64,000 nt of DNA, from contig NZ_JAALCJ010000001.1 in the NCBI RefSeq assembly GCF_011078175.1, positions 310,001-374,000 on the forward strand, in the 5' to 3' direction. The translations under genes and the position numbers were made by a program. This DNA is from Enterobacter cloacae. GTDB taxonomy: Bacteria; Pseudomonadota; Gammaproteobacteria; Enterobacterales; Enterobacteriaceae. The notes below the pieces were generated by a model that saw only the letters and a program-made list of their open reading frames with translations, was not told the origin of the DNA and ran no database searches. Every line of letters begins with the position of its first letter. The stretch's first letter is position 1. Below, piece after piece: positions 1 through 8,476 of this stretch.

Positions 1-8
1 GTTTTCAT
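1..8 (-). CDS. Start of a further T6SS gene cut by the window edge (possibly tssK)
   Basis: An ATG on the minus strand at 6-8 lies 15 bases after the tssC stop and follows an AAGG/GGAAG purine stretch, so a further gene of the same operon probably starts here. Only Met-Lys and part of a third codon are visible. In many enterobacterial T6SS clusters tssK follows tssB-tssC, which is the only reason to suggest tssK. Confidence 0.35.
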
Positions 9-23
9 GCTTCCTGCCTTACG

Positions 24-1559
24 TTACGCTTTCGCTTTCGGCATCTGGCTCACCAGAGACAGGTTCACGTCCATCCCTTCCACCTGGAAGTGCGGCACCG
101 CAAACAGCTTCACGCGGAAGAAGCCCGGGTTGTCCTCGATATCTTCCACCACCACCCTGGCGTCACGCAGCGGATGAGAGGCCTGCAATTCGTCGCCCGG
201 ATCGGTCATTTCCGTGACCAGTCCTTTCACCCAGGTATTCAGCTCCAGCTCCAGCAGACGGCGGTCCTTCGTGGTGCCGATGTTTTCGCGCTGGATGAGC
301 TTCAGGTAGTGCGCAATACGCGACAGCAGGAAGATGTACGGCAGACGTGCGTTGATGCGGCTGTTGGCCGTGGCATCGGCGGTGTCGTACAGCGCCGGTT
401 TCTGCGCGGAGTTCGCCGAGAAGAAGCAGGCATAGTCGCGGTTTTTGTAATACGAGAGCGGGATAAAGCCGAGGTTAGCGAACTCAAACTCGCGGGTCTC
501 CGGGATCATCACCTCAGACGGAATTTTCACCTGGTTGCCGGTACGCAGATCGTACAGATGAATAGGCAGATCTTTCACCGCCCCGCCCGCCTGCGGGCCA
601 CGGATCTGCACGCACCAGCCGTTATTAATGAAGCTCTTCACCATGTTTGACGCGAAGGAGAACGACGCGCTGGTCCACAGGTATTTCTCGTGATCCGGGC
701 CTTTCACCTGCTCAACGTAGTTAAAGCTGCGTACAGGTACGGTGTCCGGGCCATACGGCAGACGCCCCAGCACGCGCGGCATCACGAGGCCGATGTAGCG
801 GGCGTCATCGGTGTCGCGGAAGGATTTCCACTTGATGTATTCCGCGCGGTCGAAGTAGTTGCCTATATCCTTAATTGCAGCAACCTCTTCCATGGAGTCT
901 TTCAGGAAGAATTTCGGGCCCACGGAGCCGATGAATGGCATATGCGCGGCGGCAGAGACTTTGGAGATGCTGCGCAGCAGCGCCACGTCCTGCGGGCTGG
1001 CGTCAAATTCGTAAGAAGAGATGACCGAACCGATTGGCTCGCCGCCCGGGGTGTCGTATTCGGCGGTATAGGTGTGCCAGTAGAGGCCGCTCTGAATAAG
1101 CTCCGGCGCGTCTTCAAAGTCCTGACGCAGATCTTCTTTCGCCACATCCAGAATTTCGGTTTTCACGTTCTGGCGGTAGTCGGTGTTGTCCACCAGCTGC
1201 TTCAGGCCGCGCCACAGGGATTCAACCTTCTGGAATTCAGCGTGATGCATCACCGCATCCAGCTGGCGGCTGATCTGGAAATCCAGCTCCGCGATATGGT
1301 GGTCAATCAGCGTTTTGTCGAGCTTCTCCACCGGCTGACCGGATTTGCGGATGCAGTCCATAAACACCTGCATCGCCGCCGTCAGGCGTTCACCCGCCGG
1401 CGCGTCAGAAAGCGCGGCGTCATCCAGAAACGCATTGATATCGCCCAGGCTGGAGGCCGGGGTCAGGTTGATTTTTTCAAACAGGGAGGCGTAAACGCCT
1501 TCTTTTTCCAGTACGGTGGTCTGCCCCTGCGCGGAGGCGGTTTCAGTATTCACAGACAT
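24..1559 (-). CDS. tssC: Type VI secretion contractile sheath large subunit TssC
   Basis: 511-residue sheath protein (VipB/ImpC family). TssC pairs with TssB into heterodimers that polymerise into the cytoplasmic contractile tail sheath which drives the Hcp tube outward. The length fits the family, as do the conserved central stretch around FIGSVGPKFF and the C-terminal half with LPYIFLLSRIAHYLK. The frame stays open to 1619, but the inner ATG at 1557-1559 is preferred: GGGA stands 8 bases ahead of it, and the product then starts MSVNTE. tssB lies upstream on the same strand with a 40-base gap, and another gene seems to start just after the stop. The family call is secure; whether the whole secretion system is functional cannot be judged from this window. 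Confidence 0.96.
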   Translation of the reverse strand: MSVNTETASAQGQTTVLEKEGVYASLFEKINLTPASSLGDINAFLDDAALSDAPAGERLTAAMQVFMDCIRKSGQPVEKLDKTLIDHHIAELDFQISRQLDAVMHHAEFQKVESLWRGLKQLVDNTDYRQNVKTEILDVAKEDLRQDFEDAPELIQSGLYWHTYTAEYDTPGGEPIGSVISSYEFDASPQDVALLRSISKVSAAAHMPFIGSVGPKFFLKDSMEEVAAIKDIGNYFDRAEYIKWKSFRDTDDARYIGLVMPRVLGRLPYGPDTVPVRSFNYVEQVKGPDHEKYLWTSASFSFASNMVKSFINNGWCVQIRGPQAGGAVKDLPIHLYDLRTGNQVKIPSEVMIPETREFEFANLGFIPLSYYKNRDYACFFSANSAQKPALYDTADATANSRINARLPYIFLLSRIAHYLKLIQRENIGTTKDRRLLELELNTWVKGLVTEMTDPGDELQASHPLRDARVVVEDIEDNPGFFRVKLFAVPHFQVEGMDVNLSLVSQMPKAKA

Positions 1560-1599
1560 CAGCATATTCCCGGTTAATCCATTAAATGACACATGCCGC

Positions 1600-2091
1600 T
1601 TATTTCGGGGCCAGTGCACTCATTTCGTCGCGTAATTCCTGAGACAGCGCCGGATCTTTAAGAATTTTCTCGAGTTCTTTTCTGAAAGTGGCGTTATCAA
1701 GGAGATTGGATTTGAGATCGCGTAATAAATTACGCATGGCCAGCATGGCGCGGAGCTGGGGGATCTGGCGGGCCACCTGTTCAGGTTCGAAATCCTTAAT
1801 ATCGGAGAAATTCAGTTTTATGCTTTCTTCCGAACCATCCCCGGCCATCGTGTTAGGAACCGTCAGATTCACTTCCGGGTTAAATTCCGAAAGTACGCTG
1901 TTGAAGTTAATTTTATTGACGTTAATTTTCTTCCTTTCCGATAATGGGCGATTCTCTTTTCCATTACTGAAATCACCGACGGTGAGAAGTTTGAGCGGCA
2001 GTTCGATTTTCTTCTGCGCGCCACCTGTATGCAGAGCCAGCTTTAAGTTTATGCGTGCCTTGGGCACCTCATTCTGGAATGAATCGGCCAT
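1600..2091 (-). CDS. tssB: Type VI secretion contractile sheath small subunit TssB
   Basis: 163-residue VipA/ImpB-type protein. It forms the sheath with TssC and carries the region bound by the ClpV recycling ATPase. The start MADSFQNEVPKARINL and the central segment on accurate sheath core residues (LLTVGDF, PLSERKKI) are typical. The ATG at 2089-2091 follows GGGA by five bases. It is the first gene of the visible operon, so its promoter must lie in the AT-rich 600-base stretch between it and mppA. The gene is less GC-rich than the housekeeping genes around it, which is common for T6SS islands and suggests acquisition as a block, though that is inference. Confidence 0.95.
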   Translation of the reverse strand: MADSFQNEVPKARINLKLALHTGGAQKKIELPLKLLTVGDFSNGKENRPLSERKKINVNKINFNSVLSEFNPEVNLTVPNTMAGDGSEESIKLNFSDIKDFEPEQVARQIPQLRAMLAMRNLLRDLKSNLLDNATFRKELEKILKDPALSQELRDEMSALAPK

Positions 2092-2185
2092 AGCAGTCCC
2101 TTTCTTTAAAAGAAATAAATGTTAAGTGAGTGACGTTTCTTTACAAAACCATATTAGAGCAAAAACTCATTAAAAATCAACTTCC

Positions 2186-2200
2186 CAGATCAAAGATCTG
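2186..2200. repeat. Palindrome CAGATCAAAGATCTG carrying two GATC sites
   Basis: Six-base arms separated by AAA, fully symmetrical, with Dam target sites at 2188-2191 and 2195-2198. It lies about 95 bases upstream of the tssB start. It could be a regulator site whose occupancy depends on Dam methylation; the sequence alone shows only the symmetry and the two GATC sites. Confidence 0.5.
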
Positions 2201-2468
2201 CTATTGGACTTTTCTTAAGAATATTCCACTAAATTGATGAATTCATAATTGCCAGACATAAATGACTGGCAGCAAATATCAACTATTTATTCACAATATT
2301 TTTTCAGGAGCCGCTGATCCGATCGGGAATAGTGATTTCATCATACCGTGGAGTGTTATAATTGTTTTATATCAATGCACTTTTTAACACAATCATTAAC
2401 AGCGTAGAGAGATAACGCCTTAATAAAATAAATGGTATGAATATGAAAAAATCCTATAACGGATAAAT

Positions 2469-2660
2469 TTAATATTGAATTAGCAATGATGATGCTGCTA
2501 CAGAAATGGCGAGAAGATGACTGCGCGCTTTTCGATAAACCAGAAGAAGAATTGCTGTGAAGATATTCATCAGCACAATAATTAATGGGACGAAACGAAG
2601 GGAAAGCAGGTAATAACCAGACAGTAAACTTTTAACCCAGGGACTCGGGCGCTTATGCGG
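2469..2660 (-). pseudogene. Possible remnant of a small membrane-protein gene
   Basis: Between two in-frame stops lies a 63-codon open stretch whose translation is strongly hydrophobic, with a likely transmembrane segment around VPLIIVLMNIFTAILLLVY followed by a basic RKARSH patch. No ATG with a ribosome binding site precedes it; the only internal ATG (Met-Asn-Ile-Phe) has no Shine-Dalgarno. It may be the 3' end of a decayed membrane protein gene or an accidental frame. I do not recognise the family. Confidence 0.25.
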
Positions 2661-2705
2661 TTAATAGATAATGATCTTAACCACGCAGCGCCTTAGTCTG
2701 ATTTT

Positions 2706-4322
2706 TTAGTGCTTTTCAATATACATTGTACGACTGTACGCAACATCCTCTGGGTTATTTATCGGATAACCTTTAACCCAGGGCTTGATGAGACGGCCAT
2801 TGGTGTACTGATATATAGGGGCAATCGGTGCTTTCTCGGTGAGGATCTTCTCGGCCATGTTGTAGTCGGCATTACGCGCTTTTTCAGTGGTTTCGAGCGT
2901 CGCCTGATGAATAATCTTATCGTAAGCAGGATCGTTGAATCGTGAGATATTCCCGCTGTGGGAGGAGGTCAGCAACGACAGGAATGTCGACGGCTCGTTG
3001 TAGTCCCCTACCCACGATGCACGGATAACGTCAAAATTCCCCGTATTGCGGCTGTCGATGTAGGTTTTCCACTCCTGATTCTGCAACTTAACCTCAACGC
3101 CCAGATTTTTCTTCCACATAGATGCAACGGCAATCGCGATTTTCTGGTGGTTTTCAGACGTGTTGTACAGCAGCGTTAATTTAAGGGGGCGCTGTGGACC
3201 ATAGCCTGCCGCCTGCAATAACGTTTTCGCCTGGGCATTCAGCTCCTGCTGCGACATCAGCTCAAATGGCGAGGTTTCCGGCGTAAAGCCCGCAGTGACA
3301 TCAGGAGTAAAATGCCAGGCCGGTTTCTCACCGGTCCCCAGGACTTTTTCGGCCATAATACGTCTGTCGATAGTCATGCTGAGCGCGAGACGCACACGGG
3401 CATCCGCGGTTGGGCCTTTTTGCGTGTTAAACGCGTAGTAATAGGTCCCAAGCTGTGGCGGTGTATATACCTCTCCCGGAATATCTTTAAGCAGCTTCTG
3501 GTACATATTTTTCGGAAACGATTCTGTAATGTCGATATCGCCCGCCAGATAGCGTTTGGTCGCTGAGGACTCCTGGTTGATCGGCACAAAGGTGACTTTT
3601 TTTAACACCGTCCTGGCGTTATCCCAGTAGTGAGAATTCGGCTCAACCACCAGTTTTTCATTCACCACGCGATCTTTCAGTACATACGCACCGTTGCCAA
3701 TGAGCGCGCCAGGGCGCGTCCATTCCTTACCGCTTTCCACATTGGCCTTTTGAACAGGATAAAACGCGAAGTTAGCCGTCAGATTACTGAACCAGGGCAG
3801 CGGTTTGTCCAGCTGCACGCGCAGCGTTTTAGCATCCACCGCCGTCACGCCGAGCGTATCGGGAGCAGCTTTGCCGTCGATAATCGCTTGCGCATTGTTA
3901 ATGCCCGCCAGCGCCGCAAACCAGGCGAAAGGTGACGTTGTTTTAGGATCAACCAGACGACGCCAGCTATAGACAAAATCTTGTGCCGTCACCGGGGTAC
4001 CGTCAGACCACTTAGCGTTATCCCGCAACGTGAACGTCCAGACGCGGTTGTCATTGCTCTGCCAGCGCGTCGCCACGCCGGGAACTAATTCCCCTTTTTC
4101 ATTCTGATTCACCAGCCCTTCATAAAGATCGCGGATCACCTGTATCTCCGGCAATCCCACCGCTTTTGCCGGATCGAGCGAAGCGGGCTCGTCTTTGATG
4201 TGTCGAACCAGCTCTTGTTTTTGCGCCAGCACCGTTCCCCCGGGAACCTCCGCAGCATATGAAACTGAAGAAAGCCCGCACAGCCACAGCGCAGTACAAA
4301 GAAGCGAAACAGGATGCTTCAT
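2706..4322 (-). CDS. mppA: Periplasmic murein tripeptide-binding protein MppA
   Basis: 538-residue solute-binding protein of the OppA family (SBP_bac_5). MppA binds L-Ala-gamma-D-Glu-meso-DAP in the periplasm and delivers it to the Opp permease for cell-wall peptide recycling. The N-terminal signal peptide (MKHP, a hydrophobic core, cleavage near SYAAE) is clear, and the OppA-like motifs EPASLDPAKA and DNAKWSDGTPVTAQDFVYSW are present. The ATG at 4320-4322 follows AAGGGGA by five bases. It stands alone on the minus strand, divergent from mpaA, which cleaves the same tripeptide. In E. coli K-12 ycjY and pgrR lie between these genes; neither is present in this interval. The OppA family is certain; the MppA assignment rests on context and recalled similarity. 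Confidence 0.93.
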   Translation of the reverse strand: MKHPVSLLCTALWLCGLSSVSYAAEVPGGTVLAQKQELVRHIKDEPASLDPAKAVGLPEIQVIRDLYEGLVNQNEKGELVPGVATRWQSNDNRVWTFTLRDNAKWSDGTPVTAQDFVYSWRRLVDPKTTSPFAWFAALAGINNAQAIIDGKAAPDTLGVTAVDAKTLRVQLDKPLPWFSNLTANFAFYPVQKANVESGKEWTRPGALIGNGAYVLKDRVVNEKLVVEPNSHYWDNARTVLKKVTFVPINQESSATKRYLAGDIDITESFPKNMYQKLLKDIPGEVYTPPQLGTYYYAFNTQKGPTADARVRLALSMTIDRRIMAEKVLGTGEKPAWHFTPDVTAGFTPETSPFELMSQQELNAQAKTLLQAAGYGPQRPLKLTLLYNTSENHQKIAIAVASMWKKNLGVEVKLQNQEWKTYIDSRNTGNFDVIRASWVGDYNEPSTFLSLLTSSHSGNISRFNDPAYDKIIHQATLETTEKARNADYNMAEKILTEKAPIAPIYQYTNGRLIKPWVKGYPINNPEDVAYSRTMYIEKH

Positions 4323-4506
4323 ACGATCCCCTTAAAGATGTCAGGTAACAGGCAGATGCGTAATTATTTGTTTCGAAACGGAGAAATGCAAATACTTCAT
4401 CCGGAAAGTTGATATCAGGCATTTTTTCCCGCAAACGGAAAACTATTTGATTAACAGCGGTTTTTGCACAACACTGCCAGAAGTGACTTCTTCATCAGGG
4501 TTTACT

Positions 4507-5220
4507 ATGGCAACTACCCGACCAAGAACGGAACGCGGTGCCTTCCCGCCCGGAACTGAACATTATGGCCGCTCGTTTTTAGGCGCGCCGTTGATCTGGT
4601 TTCCGGCGCCCGAGGCCGACCGCAATAGCGGCTTAATCATGGCGGGCACGCATGGCGATGAAAACTCGTCTGTCGTGACGCTCTCGTGCGCGCTACGTAC
4701 GCTGGCTCCCGATTTGCGACGTCATCATGTGATTTTGACCGTCAACCCGGACGGTTGCCAGCTTGGATTACGGGCGAATGCACGAGGCGTTGACCTTAAC
4801 AGGAACTTCCCGGCGGCAAACTGGCGCGCCGGTGAAACGGTATATCGCTGGAACAGTTCGGCGCAGGAACGAGATGTGGTCCTGCTCACGGGAGACAAAC
4901 CCGGCTCCGAACCGGAGACTCAGGCGTTGTGCCAGCTTATTCATAAGATCCGCCCGGCCTGGGTTGTCTCTTTCCACGATCCCCTCGCCTGTATAGAAGA
5001 TCCTCGTCATACGGCGCTCGGGGAGTGGCTGGCGGATGCGTTTGCTCTACCCCTGGTGAGCAGCGTTGGCTATGAAACACCCGGCTCGTTTGGCAGCTGG
5101 TGCGCGGACCTCAGCCTTCACTGTATCACCGCAGAGTTTCCGCCCATCTCCTCGGATGAAGCGAGCGAAAAATACCTGCGGGCGATGACAGATCTCCTGC
5201 GCTGGCAGCCTCAAAGATGA
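4507..5220 (+). CDS. mpaA: Murein tripeptide amidase MpaA (gamma-D-glutamyl-DAP amidase)
   Basis: 237-residue zinc carboxypeptidase of the M14 family. MpaA cuts the gamma-D-Glu-DAP bond of murein tripeptide in the cytoplasm, releasing L-Ala-D-Glu and DAP. Zinc ligands fit the pattern: HGDE in AGTHGDENSS, the later His in SFHDPLACIED, and the catalytic Glu in TAEFPPISSDE. The substrate motif GVDLNRNFP is present. The frame is open from 4447, but the start is placed at the ATG at 4507: AGGG precedes it by six bases and the product then begins MATTRPRTERGAFPPG as in E. coli. Its 3' end overlaps the convergent ycjG by 10 bases. YcjG acts on the dipeptide MpaA releases. Confidence 0.94.
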   Translation: MATTRPRTERGAFPPGTEHYGRSFLGAPLIWFPAPEADRNSGLIMAGTHGDENSSVVTLSCALRTLAPDLRRHHVILTVNPDGCQLGLRANARGVDLNRNFPAANWRAGETVYRWNSSAQERDVVLLTGDKPGSEPETQALCQLIHKIRPAWVVSFHDPLACIEDPRHTALGEWLADAFALPLVSSVGYETPGSFGSWCADLSLHCITAEFPPISSDEASEKYLRAMTDLLRWQPQR

Positions 5221-6176
5221 AGTACGCCAGAGGTAAAATTCAGGGCGGGTGACACGTCAACCGCCAGCCAGGTTGGGCCGTCCAGATCGGCAAAACGCAC
5301 GCTGTTCACCAGCGGGAGTGCTGCGCCGATCGCTCTGGACGTGCACAACATACAGCCCAGCATCAGAGTAAAGCCTTGCGCCTGCGCATCTTTTACCAGG
5401 GCAAGGGCCTCGGTTAACCCACCCGTTTTATCCAGCTTAATGTTCACCATTTCATAGCGTCCCCTGAGGGCTGACAGACTCTCACGGGTATGACAGCTTT
5501 CATCTGCACAGACGGGAAGCGGATGAATAAAATTTGCCAGCGCGGCATCGTCCTCTGCCGGGAGGGGTTGCTCCAGCATGGCAACGCCCAGATCGGCAAG
5601 CAGCTGACAACGGGCTGCCAGCCCTTCGCTATGCCAGGATTCGTTCGCATCGACGATAAGGGTGGCTTCAGGCACCGCCGCACGAATGGCGACCATGCGT
5701 TCGCTAATCAGACGATCGTCGAGCTTCACCTTTAATAATGTTGCACCGGTGGCATACAACGCCTGAGCGCTGGCGGCCATTTGCTCTGGTTCACCGATGA
5801 CCACCGTTTGCGCAGTGACGATCGATTGCGGCAGCGTAACGTCCAGCAGCGAAGGCAGCGGTTTTTGTCGTTTCGCCGCTTCCAGGCTCCAGAGCGCGCA
5901 GTCAATCGCGTTGCGTGCCGCGCCGGCCGGCAACCGCTGCTGAAGAGCCTCCCGCGTCAGTCCCGCCTGCAATTCGGGAACTACCGTCATAATTTGCGCC
6001 ATGACTGACGCCAGACTTTCTCCGTAACGAGGATAAGGGGTACATTCGCCGACACCTTTCACGCCATCCTCTTCACATTCAACCACAACCACGCAGGCCT
6101 CACTACGGCTGCCGCGTGAAATCACAAACGGGGTATGCAATGGCCAGGCTTCTTCATAGACCTTAACGCTTCTCAT
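5211..6176 (-). CDS. ycjG: L-Ala-D/L-Glu epimerase
   Basis: 321-residue enolase-superfamily enzyme of the muconate-lactonising subgroup. It interconverts L-Ala-D-Glu and L-Ala-L-Glu, so that murein dipeptide can be hydrolysed by ordinary peptidases. The general acid-base lysines are visible in LLKVKLD and in NIKLDKTGGL, and the metal ligands in LIVDANESW, MLEQPL and CADESCH. The frame is open to 6239 but the ATG at 6174-6176 is preferred, since AGGAG lies six bases upstream and the start MRSVKVYEEAWPLHTP matches E. coli. It is convergent with mpaA, with overlapping 3' ends. The name dgcA/ycjG has been used for the same protein in different sources. Confidence 0.94.
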   Translation of the reverse strand: MRSVKVYEEAWPLHTPFVISRGSRSEACVVVVECEEDGVKGVGECTPYPRYGESLASVMAQIMTVVPELQAGLTREALQQRLPAGAARNAIDCALWSLEAAKRQKPLPSLLDVTLPQSIVTAQTVVIGEPEQMAASAQALYATGATLLKVKLDDRLISERMVAIRAAVPEATLIVDANESWHSEGLAARCQLLADLGVAMLEQPLPAEDDAALANFIHPLPVCADESCHTRESLSALRGRYEMVNIKLDKTGGLTEALALVKDAQAQGFTLMLGCMLCTSRAIGAALPLVNSVRFADLDGPTWLAVDVSPALNFTSGVLHL

Positions 6177-6282
6177 CACTGGCTCCTTGCAGGCCGGTAA
6201 GGCATAAAATTGGTTTGCCGTGCTAACTGCGGATGACATACACTAGCCACGACGTTAACTATATGTAAACAGGAAGATATCT

Positions 6283-6789
6283 ATGTCACAACTCGTTCAT
6301 TTCCAGGGCAACCCGGTTGCTGTTGCAGGTTCCATCCCACAGGCTGGCAGCAAAGCACAGCCTTTTACTCTGGTGGCTAAGGATCTGTCTGACGTCACGC
6401 TGAGCCAGTTTGCTGGCAAACGTAAAGTCCTGAACATTTTCCCAAGCATCGATACTGGCGTTTGCGCTGCATCAGTGCGTAAATTCAACCAGCTGGCGAC
6501 CGAAATGGACAACACCGTGGTGCTGTGCATTTCTGCTGACCTGCCGTTTGCCCAGTCCCGCTTCTGCGGCGCTGAAGGCCTGAGCAACGTCATCACCCTT
6601 TCCACTCTGCGCAGCCCGGATTTCCTGGAAAAATACGGTGTTGCCATTTCCGAAGGCGCGCTGAAAGGTCTGGCTGCTCGTGCAGTGCTGGTGCTCGACG
6701 AAAACGACAACGTTGTTTTCAGTGAACTGGTCAACGAAATCACCACCGAACCGGATTACACCGCTGCACTTGAGACGCTTAAAGCCTAA
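6283..6789 (+). CDS. tpx: Thiol peroxidase Tpx
   Basis: 168-residue atypical two-Cys peroxiredoxin that reduces hydrogen peroxide and alkyl hydroperoxides using thioredoxin; in E. coli it is described as periplasmic or cytoplasmic in different reports. Peroxidatic Cys61 (DTGVCAAS) and resolving Cys95 (SRFCGAEG) are present, as is the non-essential Cys82. Length equals the E. coli enzyme. The ATG at 6283 follows AGGAAG by six bases. The gene is monocistronic, transcribed divergently from ycjG, and ends in a strong hairpin shared with tyrR. Confidence 0.98.
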   Translation: MSQLVHFQGNPVAVAGSIPQAGSKAQPFTLVAKDLSDVTLSQFAGKRKVLNIFPSIDTGVCAASVRKFNQLATEMDNTVVLCISADLPFAQSRFCGAEGLSNVITLSTLRSPDFLEKYGVAISEGALKGLAARAVLVLDENDNVVFSELVNEITTEPDYTAALETLKA

Positions 6790-6793
6790 ACGT

Positions 6794-6820
6794 AAAAAAG
6801 CCTCTGCAAAGAGGCTTTTT
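6794..6820. terminator. Bidirectional terminator between tpx and tyrR
   Basis: The hairpin AAAAAGCCTCT-GCAA-AGAGGCTTTTT has an A-run on one side and a T-run on the other, so it can stop both tpx (plus) and tyrR (minus), which end only 34 bases apart. Confidence 0.9.
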
Positions 6821-6823
6821 TAT

Positions 6824-8365
6824 TTATTCGTCACCCTTCTTCTGATTTAACCCATACTCGCGCAGCTTATTCGCAATCGCGGTATGTGACACTCCAAGAC
6901 GCTTAGCCAGCTTGCGCGTGCTCGGATAGCTGCGATAAAGCTGCGTTAACACCGAACGCTCGAAACGGCTGGTGATATCATCCAGCGAGCCTTCCATTGC
7001 CTCTTCGCCTACCGAGACCGTCCCGGCATCGTAATCCGGCAACAGAATATCCTGAGGGCGCAGTTCGTACCCTTCAAGCTGAGTTAATGCGCGATAGACC
7101 GCATTTTTAAGCTGACGAATATTGCCCGGCCAGCCGTAACGCGTCAGCACGGTGCCCAGGTCGGCAGAGAGCTTCGGACGCGGCACGCCCTGCTCGTCGG
7201 CAAAACGGGCCACGAACAGTTCCGTCAACGGCATGATGTCCTGAGGGCAATCGCGCAGCGGCGGAATATTGAGCGTCAGAACGTTGAGACGATAGTAGAG
7301 ATCTTCGCGGAATACCCCTTTCTGCACCAGCTCCACCAGGTTTTTCTGAGTAGCGCAGATGACGCGCACGTCCACGTGCACTTCATGATCTTCCCCCACG
7401 CGGCGGAACGTGCCGTCATTAAGAAAACGCAGCAGTTTCGCCTGCATGCGTGGCGACATTTCGCCAATTTCGTCCAGCAGCACCGAGCCGCCATTCGCCT
7501 GTTCAAAGAAGCCTTTTTTTCCTTCCGGCGCATGCCCAAACAGCTCGCTTTCTACCGCGTCTTCCGGAATAGACGCGCAGTTCAACGCCAGATACGGTTT
7601 TGCCGCACGCGGGCTGGCCATGTGCACAGCATGCGCCAGCAGATCTTTCCCCGTACCGGTATCCCCGGTAATCAACAGCGGCGCCGTAAGATTTGCCAGC
7701 TTGCGCGCCTGGTCGATCACATGACGCATCTTCGGGCTCACCGCAATAATCTGGCTGAATGCGCCGACGTCCTGGCTGGAAAGGTTTTGTAACTGGCGCC
7801 CCATGCGCACCGTGGAGCGCAGCATAATTACCGCGCCGGTGAGCACCCGCGCGGCATTTTCCCCTTTCAGGTAGACCGGCGTGATCTCCATCAGGAAATT
7901 CTGTCCATTGATGACGACGTGCTCGCTATGGGTATTTTGCGGGTTGCTGTCCAGCCAGCGCTGGAAATTAAACCCGGCGATCAGTTGCGTGGCGTGGTGC
8001 CCGATAAGTTTTTCCTGAGTCTGCGCGAACAGCTGGCAGCTGGCCTGGTTAACGCGCTCAACTTTATTTTTCAGATCGAGAGAGAGAAACGGCTCCGGCA
8101 TTGCTTCCAGCAGCGCGCTTAGCGCAAGATGTTCCCGCTCGGACGGCATCCAGGGGATGGTGCGTACATCCGTAACGCCAGCGATACGGCGGATTTCCGC
8201 CATCAGGCTACTGAAGGTATTAAATTCAATTTCGGCAAAATTGAGGTAAATTCGCCCGACAGGGTCGATCTCAATGCCACGTAAATCAATGCTACGTAAA
8301 ACAAGAAGATCGAGTAACTCGCGGGTCAGACCGAGACGGTCTTCACAAAAGACTTCCAGACGCAT
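6824..8365 (-). CDS. tyrR: Aromatic amino-acid regulator TyrR
   Basis: 513-residue regulator, the same length as the E. coli protein. TyrR represses or activates genes of aromatic amino-acid synthesis and transport in response to tyrosine, phenylalanine and tryptophan. Domains in order: N-terminal ACT (about 1-72), PAS (about 80-180), AAA+ (about 205-430) with Walker A GDTGTGKD at 234-241 and the Walker B region GSVLLDEIGEM, and a C-terminal Fis-type helix-turn-helix (KLAKRLGVSHTAIANKLREYG). The sigma54-contact GAFTGA motif is replaced by HAPEGKKGFF, as in TyrR, which works with sigma70. It is transcribed toward the tpx terminator. Confidence 0.97.
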   Translation of the reverse strand: MRLEVFCEDRLGLTRELLDLLVLRSIDLRGIEIDPVGRIYLNFAEIEFNTFSSLMAEIRRIAGVTDVRTIPWMPSEREHLALSALLEAMPEPFLSLDLKNKVERVNQASCQLFAQTQEKLIGHHATQLIAGFNFQRWLDSNPQNTHSEHVVINGQNFLMEITPVYLKGENAARVLTGAVIMLRSTVRMGRQLQNLSSQDVGAFSQIIAVSPKMRHVIDQARKLANLTAPLLITGDTGTGKDLLAHAVHMASPRAAKPYLALNCASIPEDAVESELFGHAPEGKKGFFEQANGGSVLLDEIGEMSPRMQAKLLRFLNDGTFRRVGEDHEVHVDVRVICATQKNLVELVQKGVFREDLYYRLNVLTLNIPPLRDCPQDIMPLTELFVARFADEQGVPRPKLSADLGTVLTRYGWPGNIRQLKNAVYRALTQLEGYELRPQDILLPDYDAGTVSVGEEAMEGSLDDITSRFERSVLTQLYRSYPSTRKLAKRLGVSHTAIANKLREYGLNQKKGDE

Positions 8366-8476
8366 GGGAAATTCACCGTTTAAGCCAATAACAGTAAAAT
8401 GATATGTCAGAACACGGTGTTCGGGAAGGTGGCTGTCAACAAATATTGACAGCCAGCACGAATAGTAAACAAAACC

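Larger units (their letters stand above)
2092..2705. other. AT-rich intergenic region upstream of the T6SS operon
   Basis: 614 bases without a convincing gene, clearly more AT-rich than the flanks. It contains a perfect 15-base palindrome with two GATC sites (2186-2200), a second GATC pair (2316-2324), a spaced inverted repeat TGCCAG-N10-CTGGCA (2250-2271), a GATAATGAT stretch resembling half a Fur box (2667-2675) and an open remnant on the minus strand (2469-2660). It should hold the tssB promoter, but I cannot place one with confidence. Confidence 0.6.

Noticed and set aside
690..1577. A 295-codon open frame on the plus strand opposite tssC
   Set aside because: It mirrors the codon structure of tssC; the translation is rich in Arg, His and Val without a domain, and it has no ribosome binding site.
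7525..7560. TyrR as a sigma54 activator
   Set aside because: The GAFTGA loop is replaced (HAPEGKKGFF), as is usual for TyrR, which works with sigma70.
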